Part shown: piece after piece, positions 43,413-50,617 of the stretch
How the letters are laid out: the number at the start of each line of letters is the position of its first letter
Position numbering within the stretch: the stretch's first letter is position 1
Assembly (NCBI RefSeq): GCF_014874095.1
Contig: NZ_JADBEB010000001.1
Span: forward strand, 2,046,001 to 2,110,000
Direction of reading: 5' to 3'
Source: Plantactinospora soyae
GTDB lineage: Bacteria; Actinomycetota; Actinomycetes; Mycobacteriales; Micromonosporaceae
Length of the DNA: 64,000 nt
Position numbers and translations under genes: made by a program
The notes under the pieces: generated by a model
The model's database searches: none
Told to the model about the DNA's origin: nothing
The model's input: only the letters and a program-made list of their open reading frames with translations

Positions 43413-43784
43413 ATGCCTGGAACGAGGACGGTGGCGGTGGCTGAGACAGAGCTCAACATGGCTGTTGCGCGAATCCAAAGCAGCGGTGGCTACCGCAACT
43501 TGGTCCGGGGGTACCGCTGCCTAGCCGTCGGGCTGGTCTTCGGCCTGTTGGTCCTTGTGTCGGCGCTCGTTCGCTTCCTGCCGTTGACGATTGCGTTGTT
43601 CGCTGTCGCGGCCGTGGCGATGGCTGCCGGTGTGGCGCTCTGCTGGACAGGGATGATCAGGATGTCGCGAGACCAGTTGATGCCACGTGGCGGAACAAAT
43701 CGACATCAGGCCTTGATGCGAGGGCTGTGGCGGGACGTGATCAAGCCAGCACAGCGTGCTGACATAGTCGATAGCCGACGGTAG
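43413..43784 (+). CDS. Two-helix membrane protein, unknown function
   Basis: About 123 residues from ATG 43413 (MPGTRTVAVAETELNMAVARIQ). Two adjacent transmembrane helices (about 37-57 and 61-82) and a basic C-terminus (RDQLMPRGGTNRHQALMRGLWRDVIKP). The frame is open further upstream to 43323, but that part looks non-coding. Second slot of the island, with lower GC than flanking core genes. Confidence 0.55.
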   Translation: MPGTRTVAVAETELNMAVARIQSSGGYRNLVRGYRCLAVGLVFGLLVLVSALVRFLPLTIALFAVAAVAMAAGVALCWTGMIRMSRDQLMPRGGTNRHQALMRGLWRDVIKPAQRADIVDSRR

Positions 43785-43878
43785 CCGTGATCGCAGTGCG
43801 CGGCGAGGGAGAAGGCCAGGGCTGGCTTCGCAAGGACGCTGGGCGGCACGTGATCGATCTGGCCAGGCATCCCAACGG

Positions 43879-43900
43879 AGCGTGCCATTAGCGTGCCATT
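43879..43900. repeat. 11-bp tandem direct repeat (AGCGTGCCATT x2)
   Basis: Two exact copies 86 bp before the third att-like copy. Same consensus (GCGTGCCATTA) as the repeats at 42412 and 42656. Confidence 0.65.
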
Positions 43901-43985
43901 GAGCCAGGGCAACAGAGGCCAACGCAGGCCGCTGGAGGCCGCCGTGATCAGGGTGCCGGCTGGTCGGAGGCCCGATCTTCGACAC

Positions 43986-44028
43986 TTCTCAAGCTGACGA
44001 TGAGGGTTCGATTCCGTTCACCCCGCTC
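43986..44028 (+). repeat. tRNA-Gly 3' end, third copy (att3)
   Basis: Four substitutions and one inserted C against 41094-41135; the AAGCTGAC and TGAGGGTTCGATTCC blocks are intact. Older or more diverged than att2. Confidence 0.85.
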
Positions 44029-44031
44029 GGA

Positions 44032-44078
44032 CAATGAAGGCCCAGGTCGGAGGAGCATTTCTGACGCTGGCCTTCGTT
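44032..44078. terminator. Terminator T3 after att3
   Basis: Imperfect stem GAAGGCC-C-AG with CTGGCCTTC, then CGTTCT. Its GGCCCAGGTCGG matches T1's GGCCCTGGTCGG at 11 of 12 bases. Confidence 0.65.
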
Positions 44079-44322
44079 CTTTCTGATCTCTGTCCGGAGG
44101 TCGTCCCCCTTCGTGCCCCTCCAGTCTGGCGTGCTGGCTGCGTCCGTCTCCGCCGATCATGGGCGTCACAACTTGCTCACCTACGACGGCTGCCAGCCCC
44201 GCTGAGGCTGTCGACTTCCCGCGCCGTAGCCGCGCGGATATTTCGCCGATCCGGTGCAACCGTGGCGTCGCTCTGCTGCGTGAGTGGGAGGAGCAGCAGG
44301 CACCGAGGAGAGTGAGGTCGGC

Positions 44323-44922
44323 GTGACAGAGGACGACTACCGGGCGTTCTACGCATCGTCGTTCGCGCGGTTGGTCGGTCAGGTGTACCTGCTGACCGGC
44401 GACTTTGCTGAGGCGCAGGACTCCGTTCAAGAAGCGTTTGTCCGAGCTTGGAGCAGACGTCGCCGGTTCGTCGACGGGGACGAGCCGGAGGCGTGGATCA
44501 GAACGGTCGCCCGCCGGGTCGCGGTCAGCCGTTGGCGCTCGGCGCGGTCCGGGTTGGCGGCGTGGCGGCGCCGTGGGGTGGTTCCACACGTGCCTGGGCC
44601 TGGCGTGGAGACGCCGTTGATCGTGGCGGCCCTACAACGTCTGTCCGAGGAGCAGCGACGCGCAATCGTGCTGCACCACCTGTGCGATCGGTCTGTCGAG
44701 CAGGTCGCCGCCGAGACGGGGGTGCCATCCGGGACGGTCAAGGCCCGGTTGTCGCGCGGGCGGACCGCTCTGCGACAGATTCTCGAAGAGGCGGACGTTT
44801 CGCATCCGGGGAGCCGGCAGGAGTTCGGCTCCACACCTCCCTCGGGCGAGCCGCCGGCTGGCACGCCGCGCCGGTCCGACCGACAGAACGACAGCACAAC
44901 CTTGGAGCGTCGTCATGCCTGA
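44323..44922 (+). CDS. ECF RNA polymerase sigma factor
   Basis: About 199 residues. Sigma-70 region 2 (about 6-70) with FARLVGQVYLLTGDFAEAQDSVQEAFVRAW and a region-2.4-like WIRTVARRVAVSRWRS; region 4 (about 95-150) with LSEEQRRAIVLHHLCDRSVEQVAAETGVPSGTVKARLSRGRTAL. The Ser/Gly/Pro-rich tail (about 160-199) is unusual. GTG 44323 chosen because upstream codons are not conserved-looking. Overlaps the next gene by 8 nt, as for sigma/anti-sigma pairs. Third slot of the island. Confidence 0.92.
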   Translation: MTEDDYRAFYASSFARLVGQVYLLTGDFAEAQDSVQEAFVRAWSRRRRFVDGDEPEAWIRTVARRVAVSRWRSARSGLAAWRRRGVVPHVPGPGVETPLIVAALQRLSEEQRRAIVLHHLCDRSVEQVAAETGVPSGTVKARLSRGRTALRQILEEADVSHPGSRQEFGSTPPSGEPPAGTPRRSDRQNDSTTLERRHA

Positions 44923-45826
44923 ACGCCAGTACTCTGACCGAGAGAGCCGCGACCTCGAAAGCCCCGCGCCAGATACGCCTGTCCTGGAGAGCCCGCTGCC
45001 CGGCCTGGACACCATGCTCCGGGACGCGGCTGACGACGCGACGCGCCGGACGTTCGTGCCGCCGTACGACCTGGTCGAGGGTCTGGTGCGGCGGCGCCGA
45101 ACCGCGCGGGTCGCGACGGCCGGCGTGTTCGGGGTAGTGCTTTTTCTGGCGTTCGGGGTCGCGGCCGTCAGCGGTGGCGGGCCTGACCGGGACGGGGGCC
45201 GCCCGCAGCCGGCCGCGTCGGCCACCGCCCTGGACCCTTCGTTGCGCGAGTACTGGACCCAGATTCCCATCTTGAGCTGGACGCCGGGCGCGGGACGCCG
45301 GGCGCGGGACGTGAGTTCCACGAGCGAGTTCCGTACGGCGGTGTTCTCCGCGCTTGGCCCGGGGGATCATGACTACTCCCAGCTCCACGATTTGCGAAAG
45401 AGCTTTCCCGACGCTCCGGTCGGTGGCCCGGCCATCGCCATCGATCAGTCGGTCACGAGAGCGGAGTTGGAGCACGCCGCCGCGAACCTGCGCAAGCTCG
45501 CCGGCGTGCAGGACGCGCGGGTCGTCGAGGTACCCGGCCTCTGGTTCACCGTATCGGCCACCGGCCCCGCCGCCTCCGGCACCAGCAGGGCACCAGTCAT
45601 TGACCTCGAGGGGATAGCCATCAGAGGCTCCGCCAGCGGGCGGGAACGTGACGCACAGAATCGGTGGGTTAGCTGGGTACGCGCCACGTACGCCGGGCCG
45701 GCCATCGACCGCGCCACCTTCGACCTGCTGCGCGCACGGGCCGCCGAAGCAGTGGAGATCGATGTCTCGCAGGTAGTGGTCACCGCAGAATCCTCCGGCA
45801 GGAACCCGGAGCCGACGACGAGCTGA
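44915..45826 (+). CDS. Putative anti-sigma factor, single-pass membrane protein
   Basis: 303 residues. A cytoplasmic N-terminus (about 1-68) ending YDLVEGLVRRRRTARVA, one transmembrane helix (about 69-88, GVFGVVLFLAFGVAAVSG), and an external domain (about 95-300) without a recognised family. Starts within the end of the sigma gene. The topology suits a membrane anti-sigma, but no zinc-finger HxxxCxxC is present, so the role is inferred from position. Confidence 0.7.
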   Translation: MPERQYSDRESRDLESPAPDTPVLESPLPGLDTMLRDAADDATRRTFVPPYDLVEGLVRRRRTARVATAGVFGVVLFLAFGVAAVSGGGPDRDGGRPQPAASATALDPSLREYWTQIPILSWTPGAGRRARDVSSTSEFRTAVFSALGPGDHDYSQLHDLRKSFPDAPVGGPAIAIDQSVTRAELEHAAANLRKLAGVQDARVVEVPGLWFTVSATGPAASGTSRAPVIDLEGIAIRGSASGRERDAQNRWVSWVRATYAGPAIDRATFDLLRARAAEAVEIDVSQVVVTAESSGRNPEPTTS

Positions 45827-45842
45827 CGCCGGACTCAGCCAG

Positions 45843-45853
45843 TTCCCTTCACC
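45843..45853 (+). repeat. Remnant of tRNA-Gly 3' end (att4?)
   Basis: TTCCCTTCACC equals the T-arm/acceptor part of tRNA-Gly (41120-41130). Only 11 bases remain, but it is followed, as at the other copies, by a GGCCCTGGTC terminator. By itself the match would be weak. Confidence 0.4.
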
Positions 45854-45862
45854 GGGACAGAT

Positions 45863-45907
45863 TCGGAGGCCCTGGTCAGGACAATCAGTCCGGACCAGGG
45901 CCTCCGA
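45863..45907. terminator. Terminator T4 after sigma/anti-sigma pair
   Basis: Perfect 15-bp stem TCGGAGGCCCTGGTC with 45893-45907 and a 15-base loop. The CCCTGGTCAGGACA core equals T2. Confidence 0.9.
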
Positions 45908-45994
45908 TCTTCCGTTGGCCGCGATCGGTGTACCAGCCATCCGCGGGCCAATGCTCGGCGCCGAGCATACGGTGGACTGTCGCGCTGCTTGACT

Positions 45995-46015
45995 TGTTCT
46001 AGTAGTATGCGAACA
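45995..46015. promoter_or_regulatory. Operator-like dyad over the GntR gene start
   Basis: TGTTC-N11-GAACA ends at the first base of the ATG at 46015. Short GntR proteins of the YtrA subfamily usually bind dyads at their own promoter. Upstream TTGACT at 45989 could be a -35. Confidence 0.35.
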
Positions 46016-46383
46016 TGTTGTTCAGTGTTGTGCCGGAGAGCGGAACGCCGCTGGCCGAGCAGATCGCGGCCAGCGTGCGTCGTGCGTTGGCCGAGGGGGC
46101 GGTGCGGCGCGGTGATCGTCTGCCAGCGGCCCGGGAGCTTGCCGAGACGTTGGACGTCAACATGCACACGGTTCTCCGGGCGTACGCGGCACTGCGCGAT
46201 GACGGGCTGATCGAACTGCGGCGCGGTCGTGGCGCCGTGGTGACCGGCGCGGTGCCCCGGGAACGGGCGCAGGTGATCGAGTGGGTGCGACATCTGGTGA
46301 GCGACGCGCAGCGGGCTGGCGTTGGCCTGGACGAGGTCGTCGCACTGGTACGCCAGCAATACACAAAGGAGGCAGGCGGATGA
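46015..46383 (+). CDS. GntR-family regulator, YtrA-type
   Basis: 122 residues. Winged helix-turn-helix (about 8-78) with PLAEQIAASVRRALAEGAVRRGDRLPAARELAETLDVNMHTVLRAYAALRDDGLIELRRGRGAVV and a short helical tail, as in the YtrA subfamily. Its TGA forms ATGA with the next gene, so the pair is co-translated. Such repressors usually control their own operon with an adjacent membrane protein or ABC transporter. Confidence 0.9.
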   Translation: MLFSVVPESGTPLAEQIAASVRRALAEGAVRRGDRLPAARELAETLDVNMHTVLRAYAALRDDGLIELRRGRGAVVTGAVPRERAQVIEWVRHLVSDAQRAGVGLDEVVALVRQQYTKEAGG

Positions 46384-47393
46384 GGACAGCACGGTGGATC
46401 GCCGGAATCGGGCTCCTGCCGGGGGTCCTGCTCGGCGGCGCGACAGCCCTGACGCTGGCGTGGCGGGAGCGGCTGCCGGATCACCTACCCAACCAGGGCG
46501 GCGTCGGCGACCGCCCGATGGTGACCACGATCTCGGTCGACATGCTGACCGCGATCCTGATCGGAGTGGCCCTCGCCGCGTGGATCACCGGGCTCGTCGT
46601 GTTTCTCGCCGCCGGCCGGCTGCCCCGGATACCCCGGCACTGGCTACGCACCGGTGTCCAGGTCGCGGTCGCCGCCGTTGCTGGCGCGGCGGTGACGATT
46701 CTCCTGATGGTGCTGGGAGCAGCGCTCGACGCGACCACCGCGGCCGACGTACACATCTCCTGGGCCTACTTTGCCGCCATCATGGCCGTGCCGGCGGTGG
46801 CCGCCGTCCTGTCAGGTCTCGTGGCGACCCTGCTGGCCGGCCGCGCCCCGGCGCAGCCCTCGGACCCCACCGCGACGACCGCGACCGCCTCGGCGCCGCA
46901 GCCCGCCCGGCCCGCCGCGACGGCCGACGACGAGCGACTGCTCTGGTGGGAGTCGCGTTCGCTGCGCCCGGTCGTGTGGGCGATGGTCGCACTCGCCGTC
47001 TCCGGTCTCCTGCTCGCCGCCGTGCTGGTGCCCTTCGTCGGCCTGCCGGGCTGGGCCGGGCTGGCGCCGACCGTGACCGCACCCGTTCTGCTCCCGTTCA
47101 CCCGCTACCGACTCGCCATCGACGCCCGCGGCGTCCGGCTCACCTTCGGCCTGGTCCGATGGCGGCTGCCGCTGACCGCCATCGCCGCGGCGGAGGAGAC
47201 TCGCCTGGACGCGGCAACCTGGCTCACCCGTGGAATGCTGCGCGGCGCGACCGACCCCACGCTACCGCTGCTGCCCGGCCAGGTTCTGGCCCTACGGCTG
47301 ACCGACGGCACCCGCCGCCTGGTCACGTGTCGCGACGTCGCCACCGCAGTGGACACCGTCAATACCCTGCGTGCCAGGGCGACCGCCCGCTGA
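46380..47393 (+). CDS. DUF1648-like multi-pass membrane protein
   Basis: About 337 residues. The N-terminal LPDHLPNQGGVGDRP resembles the DUF1648 LP-x-HW/N motif; six or so transmembrane helices; a C-terminal soluble PH-like domain (about 235-335, RYRLAIDARGVRLTFGLVRWRLPLTAIAAAEE). ATG 46380 fixed by ATGA overlap with the GntR gene. DUF1648 proteins are linked to SdpI-type immunity and to GntR-controlled operons. Function here is unknown. Confidence 0.8.
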   Translation: MRTARWIAGIGLLPGVLLGGATALTLAWRERLPDHLPNQGGVGDRPMVTTISVDMLTAILIGVALAAWITGLVVFLAAGRLPRIPRHWLRTGVQVAVAAVAGAAVTILLMVLGAALDATTAADVHISWAYFAAIMAVPAVAAVLSGLVATLLAGRAPAQPSDPTATTATASAPQPARPAATADDERLLWWESRSLRPVVWAMVALAVSGLLLAAVLVPFVGLPGWAGLAPTVTAPVLLPFTRYRLAIDARGVRLTFGLVRWRLPLTAIAAAEETRLDAATWLTRGMLRGATDPTLPLLPGQVLALRLTDGTRRLVTCRDVATAVDTVNTLRARATAR

Positions 47394-47402
47394 GTCTCAC
47401 GC

Positions 47403-47439
47403 CGTCGGGACCCCGGTGCCCGGCATCGGGGTCCCGACG
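47403..47439. terminator. Bidirectional hairpin terminator
   Basis: Perfect 13-bp stem CGTCGGGACCCCG with 47427-47439 between convergent genes ending at 47393 and 47448. Confidence 0.9.
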
Positions 47440-47447
47440 ATGCCCGG

Positions 47448-47978
47448 TCAGTTCGAGCCTGCCAGGGACACTCGGAACGCCTCCGCCAACGGGCCGTCGA
47501 CCCGGCGAAGGGCGCTGATCGCCCGGCTGGCCCGGCTCTTCACCGTTCCGGTCGAGCAGTTCAACATCCCGGCGATCTCCTGTTCGCTGAGCCCGGCCCA
47601 GTACCGCAGCACGAGCACCACCCGCTGCTGGACGGGCAGTTCACGTAGCGCGGACAGCACGAGCCGAGCCGTGTCGCGCGGTTCGTAGGGGTCGGCGGCC
47701 CGCCGCTCCGGCAGTTCCCCGGTGGGGACCTCCCGCCGCCACAGCCGCCGTCCGGCCCGCCAGGCCGCGCGCACCATCACCCGCCGGGTGTACGCGTCGG
47801 CGTCGCCGTCCGGGTGCAGCCGGTGCCAGGCCCGGTACGTCTTGACCAGCGCCTCCTGGGCGAGGTCCTCACCGTGGCCGTGGTCACCGGTCAGCAGGGT
47901 GCCGTGCCGGACCAGCGCGGCGTAGCGGGCGTTGACGAACTCGGCGAAGCTGTCCGGCGCGGTCACCTGGCTGCCCAT
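47448..47978 (-). CDS. SigE-family ECF RNA polymerase sigma factor
   Basis: 176 residues. Region 2 (about 8-75) FAEFVNARYAALVRHGTLLTGDHGHGEDLAQEALVKTYRAW and region 4 (about 105-160) LRELPVQQRVVLVLRYWAGLSEQEIAGMLNCSTGTVKSRASRAISAL. Matches the SigE-like SCO family common in actinomycetes. The ATG overlaps the stop of the upstream putative anti-sigma by one base (TGATG), with GGGGAGAAG before it. In this pair the regulator-like gene comes first and the sigma second. Confidence 0.93.
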   Translation of the reverse strand: MGSQVTAPDSFAEFVNARYAALVRHGTLLTGDHGHGEDLAQEALVKTYRAWHRLHPDGDADAYTRRVMVRAAWRAGRRLWRREVPTGELPERRAADPYEPRDTARLVLSALRELPVQQRVVLVLRYWAGLSEQEIAGMLNCSTGTVKSRASRAISALRRVDGPLAEAFRVSLAGSN

Positions 47979-49075
47979 CACTTCTCCCCGTCGGCGAGCA
48001 GGGCCCGGATTTCGGCCAGGAATCCGGCGGGCAGCCAGACCCGGCCGCCCATCGACGAGGTGGCGAAGGCGCACTCGTCAGTGCTGCTGATCGCCACCAG
48101 GGCCTGCGCGGGACCCGACGGGTAGTGCAAGGTGAGTGCGGCCATGTCCTTACCAGCCAGCTTCCGACTCGGGGTCAGCGGCAGCGGCGAAGCGCAGGGC
48201 AGTTCGTCGGTCTGGACGACCTGGTCCAGTCCACGCAGGCGCTCCAGCACCTGGGAAATGGCGGACGTATCGGCGGAGTCGATTCGGTCCCGGTCCCGCT
48301 GACCGAGGGCCACGAACGGCGAGGTGTCCGGCAGGACCAGCCGCCCCGGTACGACCGGTTCGCTGCTGATCGAACCGAGGACGAGATCCAGCTCCTGCTG
48401 AGCCACTTCGACGCCGAAACTTGTTCCGGCCCACGGGAACCCTATGTTGAAGGCCGCCCACGGCCCTTTTACCCGGAAGTTACCAACGTCGTTGTCGGTC
48501 AACCAGGCTGGCTGCCCGCCGGGCAGGACGATCTCGCTGATTCCCTCGCTGAACTTCTTCGGCGACTCGGACCGATAGGACATCGTGCCCCAGGAACCGA
48601 CCTGGATCTGGGCGCGCGCGTCGCAGTCCCCGCCGGGACTCCATCTGACATTGATCAGCACCGACCTGGGTACCACGTCGCAGTCGGTCACCTGCTGGCC
48701 ACTTTCGGGGACGACCTGCCATCCGTCCGGAACGGTCAGGACGAGGCCGTTCGCGCGTACCTCTCCATCGGTCACCGTCGCCGCCACTGTCCGGCGACTG
48801 CTGGGCCTCCTGCTCGTCTCCGAGGGGAGGGTGGGCGGGGCGCTGACGCTCGGGGAGGGGTTGGCGGTGGTTGTTCCGCCGCCCCCTCGGTTCGCGGCGA
48901 CGAGGCCGCCGGTGGCGAGCAGGGCGATCGTCACGGCGCCGGCCGCACCGGCGACGGCCAGCCGGTGCCGCCGGTGGGCCCGCCCACGCCGGAGCACCTC
49001 CGACACCGGGTCGACGACCCGTGGTCGGGTGTCGGCGACCGCCGCGTCGAGCAGCGATCGGATTCGCTCGGTCAT
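47978..49075 (-). CDS. Membrane protein, putative partner of SigE-family sigma factor
   Basis: 365 residues. N-terminal cytoplasmic helix set (MTERIRSLLDAAVADTRPRVVDPVSEVLRRGRAHRRHR), one transmembrane helix (about 38-62), a Ser/Thr/Pro linker, and an external domain (about 100-365) with several Cys. ATG 49075 after GGAGGAGG. Its position just before the sigma gene suggests that it senses outside conditions and holds the sigma factor. No classic anti-sigma motif, so this stays inference. Confidence 0.7.
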   Translation of the reverse strand: MTERIRSLLDAAVADTRPRVVDPVSEVLRRGRAHRRHRLAVAGAAGAVTIALLATGGLVAANRGGGGTTTANPSPSVSAPPTLPSETSRRPSSRRTVAATVTDGEVRANGLVLTVPDGWQVVPESGQQVTDCDVVPRSVLINVRWSPGGDCDARAQIQVGSWGTMSYRSESPKKFSEGISEIVLPGGQPAWLTDNDVGNFRVKGPWAAFNIGFPWAGTSFGVEVAQQELDLVLGSISSEPVVPGRLVLPDTSPFVALGQRDRDRIDSADTSAISQVLERLRGLDQVVQTDELPCASPLPLTPSRKLAGKDMAALTLHYPSGPAQALVAISSTDECAFATSSMGGRVWLPAGFLAEIRALLADGEK

Positions 49076-49091
49076 GCCCGTACCTCCTCCG

Positions 49092-49469
49092 ATGGATGAG
49101 ATTCCACCTCTGCAAAGACACCGGGAGGCGGATCGGTTCCACCGTCAGGGGCCGCACGACCGCGCAGCAGGCCGGGCTCGCCGGTCCGACTCAATCGAAG
49201 AACAGACGTTCCGCGTCGGCGGGTATCCACGGGCTCGGGTCCGTGACCCAGTCCGGGTCGTACGACTCGACCGCGTCGGCGGGATCGAGGGACTGGTACG
49301 ACCCTCCGACCGGTCCGGCAAGCCGGTCGACTCCCTGCCGCAGGACGTACGGGTGGGCGACGAGATGTGGGTCGAGATCGTCGACGTCGAGCCGGTGCAC
49401 CGCCGGGTCCGGCTGGCGCCCGTACCGCCGATGCCGAGGAGCCGGGTTCGGTCGGAGGCGCCGGAGTGA
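49092..49469 (+). pseudogene. Frameshifted S1 RNA-binding domain gene
   Basis: The last ~60 codons encode a clear S1-domain end: GGIEGLVRPSDRSGKPVDS, DVRVGDEMWVEIVDVEPVHRRVRLAPV. The start MDEIPPLQRHRE is in the same frame. The middle makes S1 sense only in the next frame (IGSTVRGRTTAQQAGLAG, about 49128-49185), then returns. Two compensating indels (or sequencing errors) would explain this. A reverse-strand frame at 49191-49400 also exists but shows no family signal. Confidence 0.45.
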
Positions 49470-49478
49470 CGGGGCTCG

Positions 49479-50084
49479 TTACCCGTCCCACCGCTTCAGG
49501 GGCGTGGCGTAGACCAGCTCGGTCCGGTGCCCGGGAAAGAGGGCGTCGGCGACCTCGACCACCCGCCCGGTGACGTCCACCGAGATCTTGCGCAGCGCCA
49601 GGACCGAGGTCCCCGGTTCGAGGTCGAGCATCTCGGCCTCGTCCGGCGACGGCGGTCGGGTCCGGATCCGGTCCTCGACCCGGGCCAGCTCGACGCCGAC
49701 GGTGTGCAGCTGGTGCTGCGTACCGCCGGGCCAGGGTTCGCGCTCCGGGTCCAGCAGGTCCCGGTTCCGGGCCACCAGGTCGTACGGCAGGTAGGAGCGG
49801 GACGCGGAGAGCGGTGTGCCCGCGCTCCGGCAGCTGGTCCGGTACGCCCGGCGGAGCAGGGGAGTACCGATCGGCACCCCGAACGCCGAGGCCAGGTCCT
49901 CGTCGGCCTCGATCCGGGCGTACTCGGCGTGGAAGTCGAGATCGTGCGTGCGCAGGCCGGTGTCCCGCTCGGTCCCGCCGGTCCGGCGCCGCTCGGCCTC
50001 GGTGAGCCGTACCCGGTCCTTCTCCCACTGGTAACGCTCGCTGTTCCGGCGCCGGACCATCGGGCGCCCGTTCCTGGAACTCAC
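49479..50084 (-). CDS. GntR/UTRA-type protein lacking the DNA-binding domain
   Basis: About 201 residues. Only the ligand-binding UTRA domain (about 35-200) is present: RLLRRAYRT-like strand, SYLPYDLVARNRDLLDPEREPWPGGTQHQLHTVGVELARVEDRIRTRPP, EMLDLEPGTSVLALRKISVD. Family members start with a ~70-residue winged helix ending SRNGRGMxV; here the frame begins MSSRNGRPMVRRR, i.e. at the wing. No winged helix is encoded directly upstream on this strand. Either a truncated relic or a DNA-binding-free sensor. GTG 50084 or ATG 50060 start. Confidence 0.75.
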   Translation of the reverse strand: MSSRNGRPMVRRRNSERYQWEKDRVRLTEAERRRTGGTERDTGLRTHDLDFHAEYARIEADEDLASAFGVPIGTPLLRRAYRTSCRSAGTPLSASRSYLPYDLVARNRDLLDPEREPWPGGTQHQLHTVGVELARVEDRIRTRPPSPDEAEMLDLEPGTSVLALRKISVDVTGRVVEVADALFPGHRTELVYATPLKRWDG

Positions 50085-50228
50085 GCTCCGTACGCTACGG
50101 CCTGCCCGCCGAAACGTGTGGGAGGTGGCGACGGGGGGAGCCCCGGCGGCGATGTCGAGGCCGGCGTCGCGGTTCCGTCCGTAGGGTGGAAGCGTGCCAG
50201 CGGGGTACGCCGACGGAAGGAACACCCG

Positions 50229-50591
50229 ATGAAGTACCTGCTGCTGATCTACGGTAACCAGGAGAAGTGGGACTCGATCCTGGCCGAGTCGTGGCCGGCG
50301 GAGATAGCCAAGCAGGACGCCTTCAACCGGAAGTACCACGAGAGTGGTGAACTGATCGGTGGCTACGGCCTGTCCGATGCCGCCGCCGCCCGGCTGGTCC
50401 GGCGTAAGGACGGGGCGCCGGCGGTCACCGACGGGCCGTACCTGGAGGCCAAGGAGTACATCGCCAGCTTCTACCTGCTGGACTGCGAGAGCGAGGAACG
50501 GGCGTACGAGATCGCGGCGGAAATGCCGTGGGCCGACCAGGAGCCCGTCGAGGTGTGGCCGATCCTGCACGAGTCGGCGGCCGACCTGTGA
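50229..50591 (+). CDS. YCII-related (DGPF) domain protein
   Basis: 120 residues. MKYLLLIYGNQEKWD start and VTDGPYLEAKEYIASFYLLDCESEERAYEIAAEMPWA, the DGPF-type conserved core. Members are small alpha-beta proteins nearly always encoded before a sigma factor of the type that follows, with an unsettled role, perhaps as its regulator. ATG after GGAAGG-type site. Stop overlaps a nine-codon mini-ORF. Confidence 0.93.
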   Translation: MKYLLLIYGNQEKWDSILAESWPAEIAKQDAFNRKYHESGELIGGYGLSDAAAARLVRRKDGAPAVTDGPYLEAKEYIASFYLLDCESEERAYEIAAEMPWADQEPVEVWPILHESAADL

Positions 50592-50617
50592 CCGACGAGC
50601 CGGTACCCGTCCGGTGA
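50588..50617 (+). CDS. 9-codon mini-ORF between YCII and sigma genes
   Basis: GTG at 50588 overlaps the YCII-gene TGA (GTGA), and its TGA at 50615 overlaps the sigma GTG at 50614 (GTGA). Encodes MTDEPVPVR. Same stop-start arrangement as at 11211-11359 and 19989-20015. Confidence 0.25.
   Translation: MTDEPVPVR

Larger units (their letters stand above)
43785..44322. other. Intergenic part of the tRNA-Gly island
   Basis: Contains the 11-bp repeat (43879-43900), a third tRNA-Gly 3' copy (43986-44028) and terminator T3 (44032-44078). No gene supported. The last ~40 bp give the ribosome site of the sigma factor. Confidence 0.6.

Noticed and set aside
41979-43900. CRISPR array
   Set aside because: The short repeats are 11-12 bp and directly abutting, without spacers, and no cas gene is present.
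43521-43985. A 154-residue minus-strand frame in the island
   Set aside because: Antisense to the two-helix membrane gene, with no domain and an unnatural His/Arg/Gln-rich composition.
49191-49400. A 69-residue minus-strand frame with a natural-looking acidic C-terminus
   Set aside because: The plus strand at the same place gives S1-domain motifs, which is stronger evidence. No family or ribosome site supports the minus frame.
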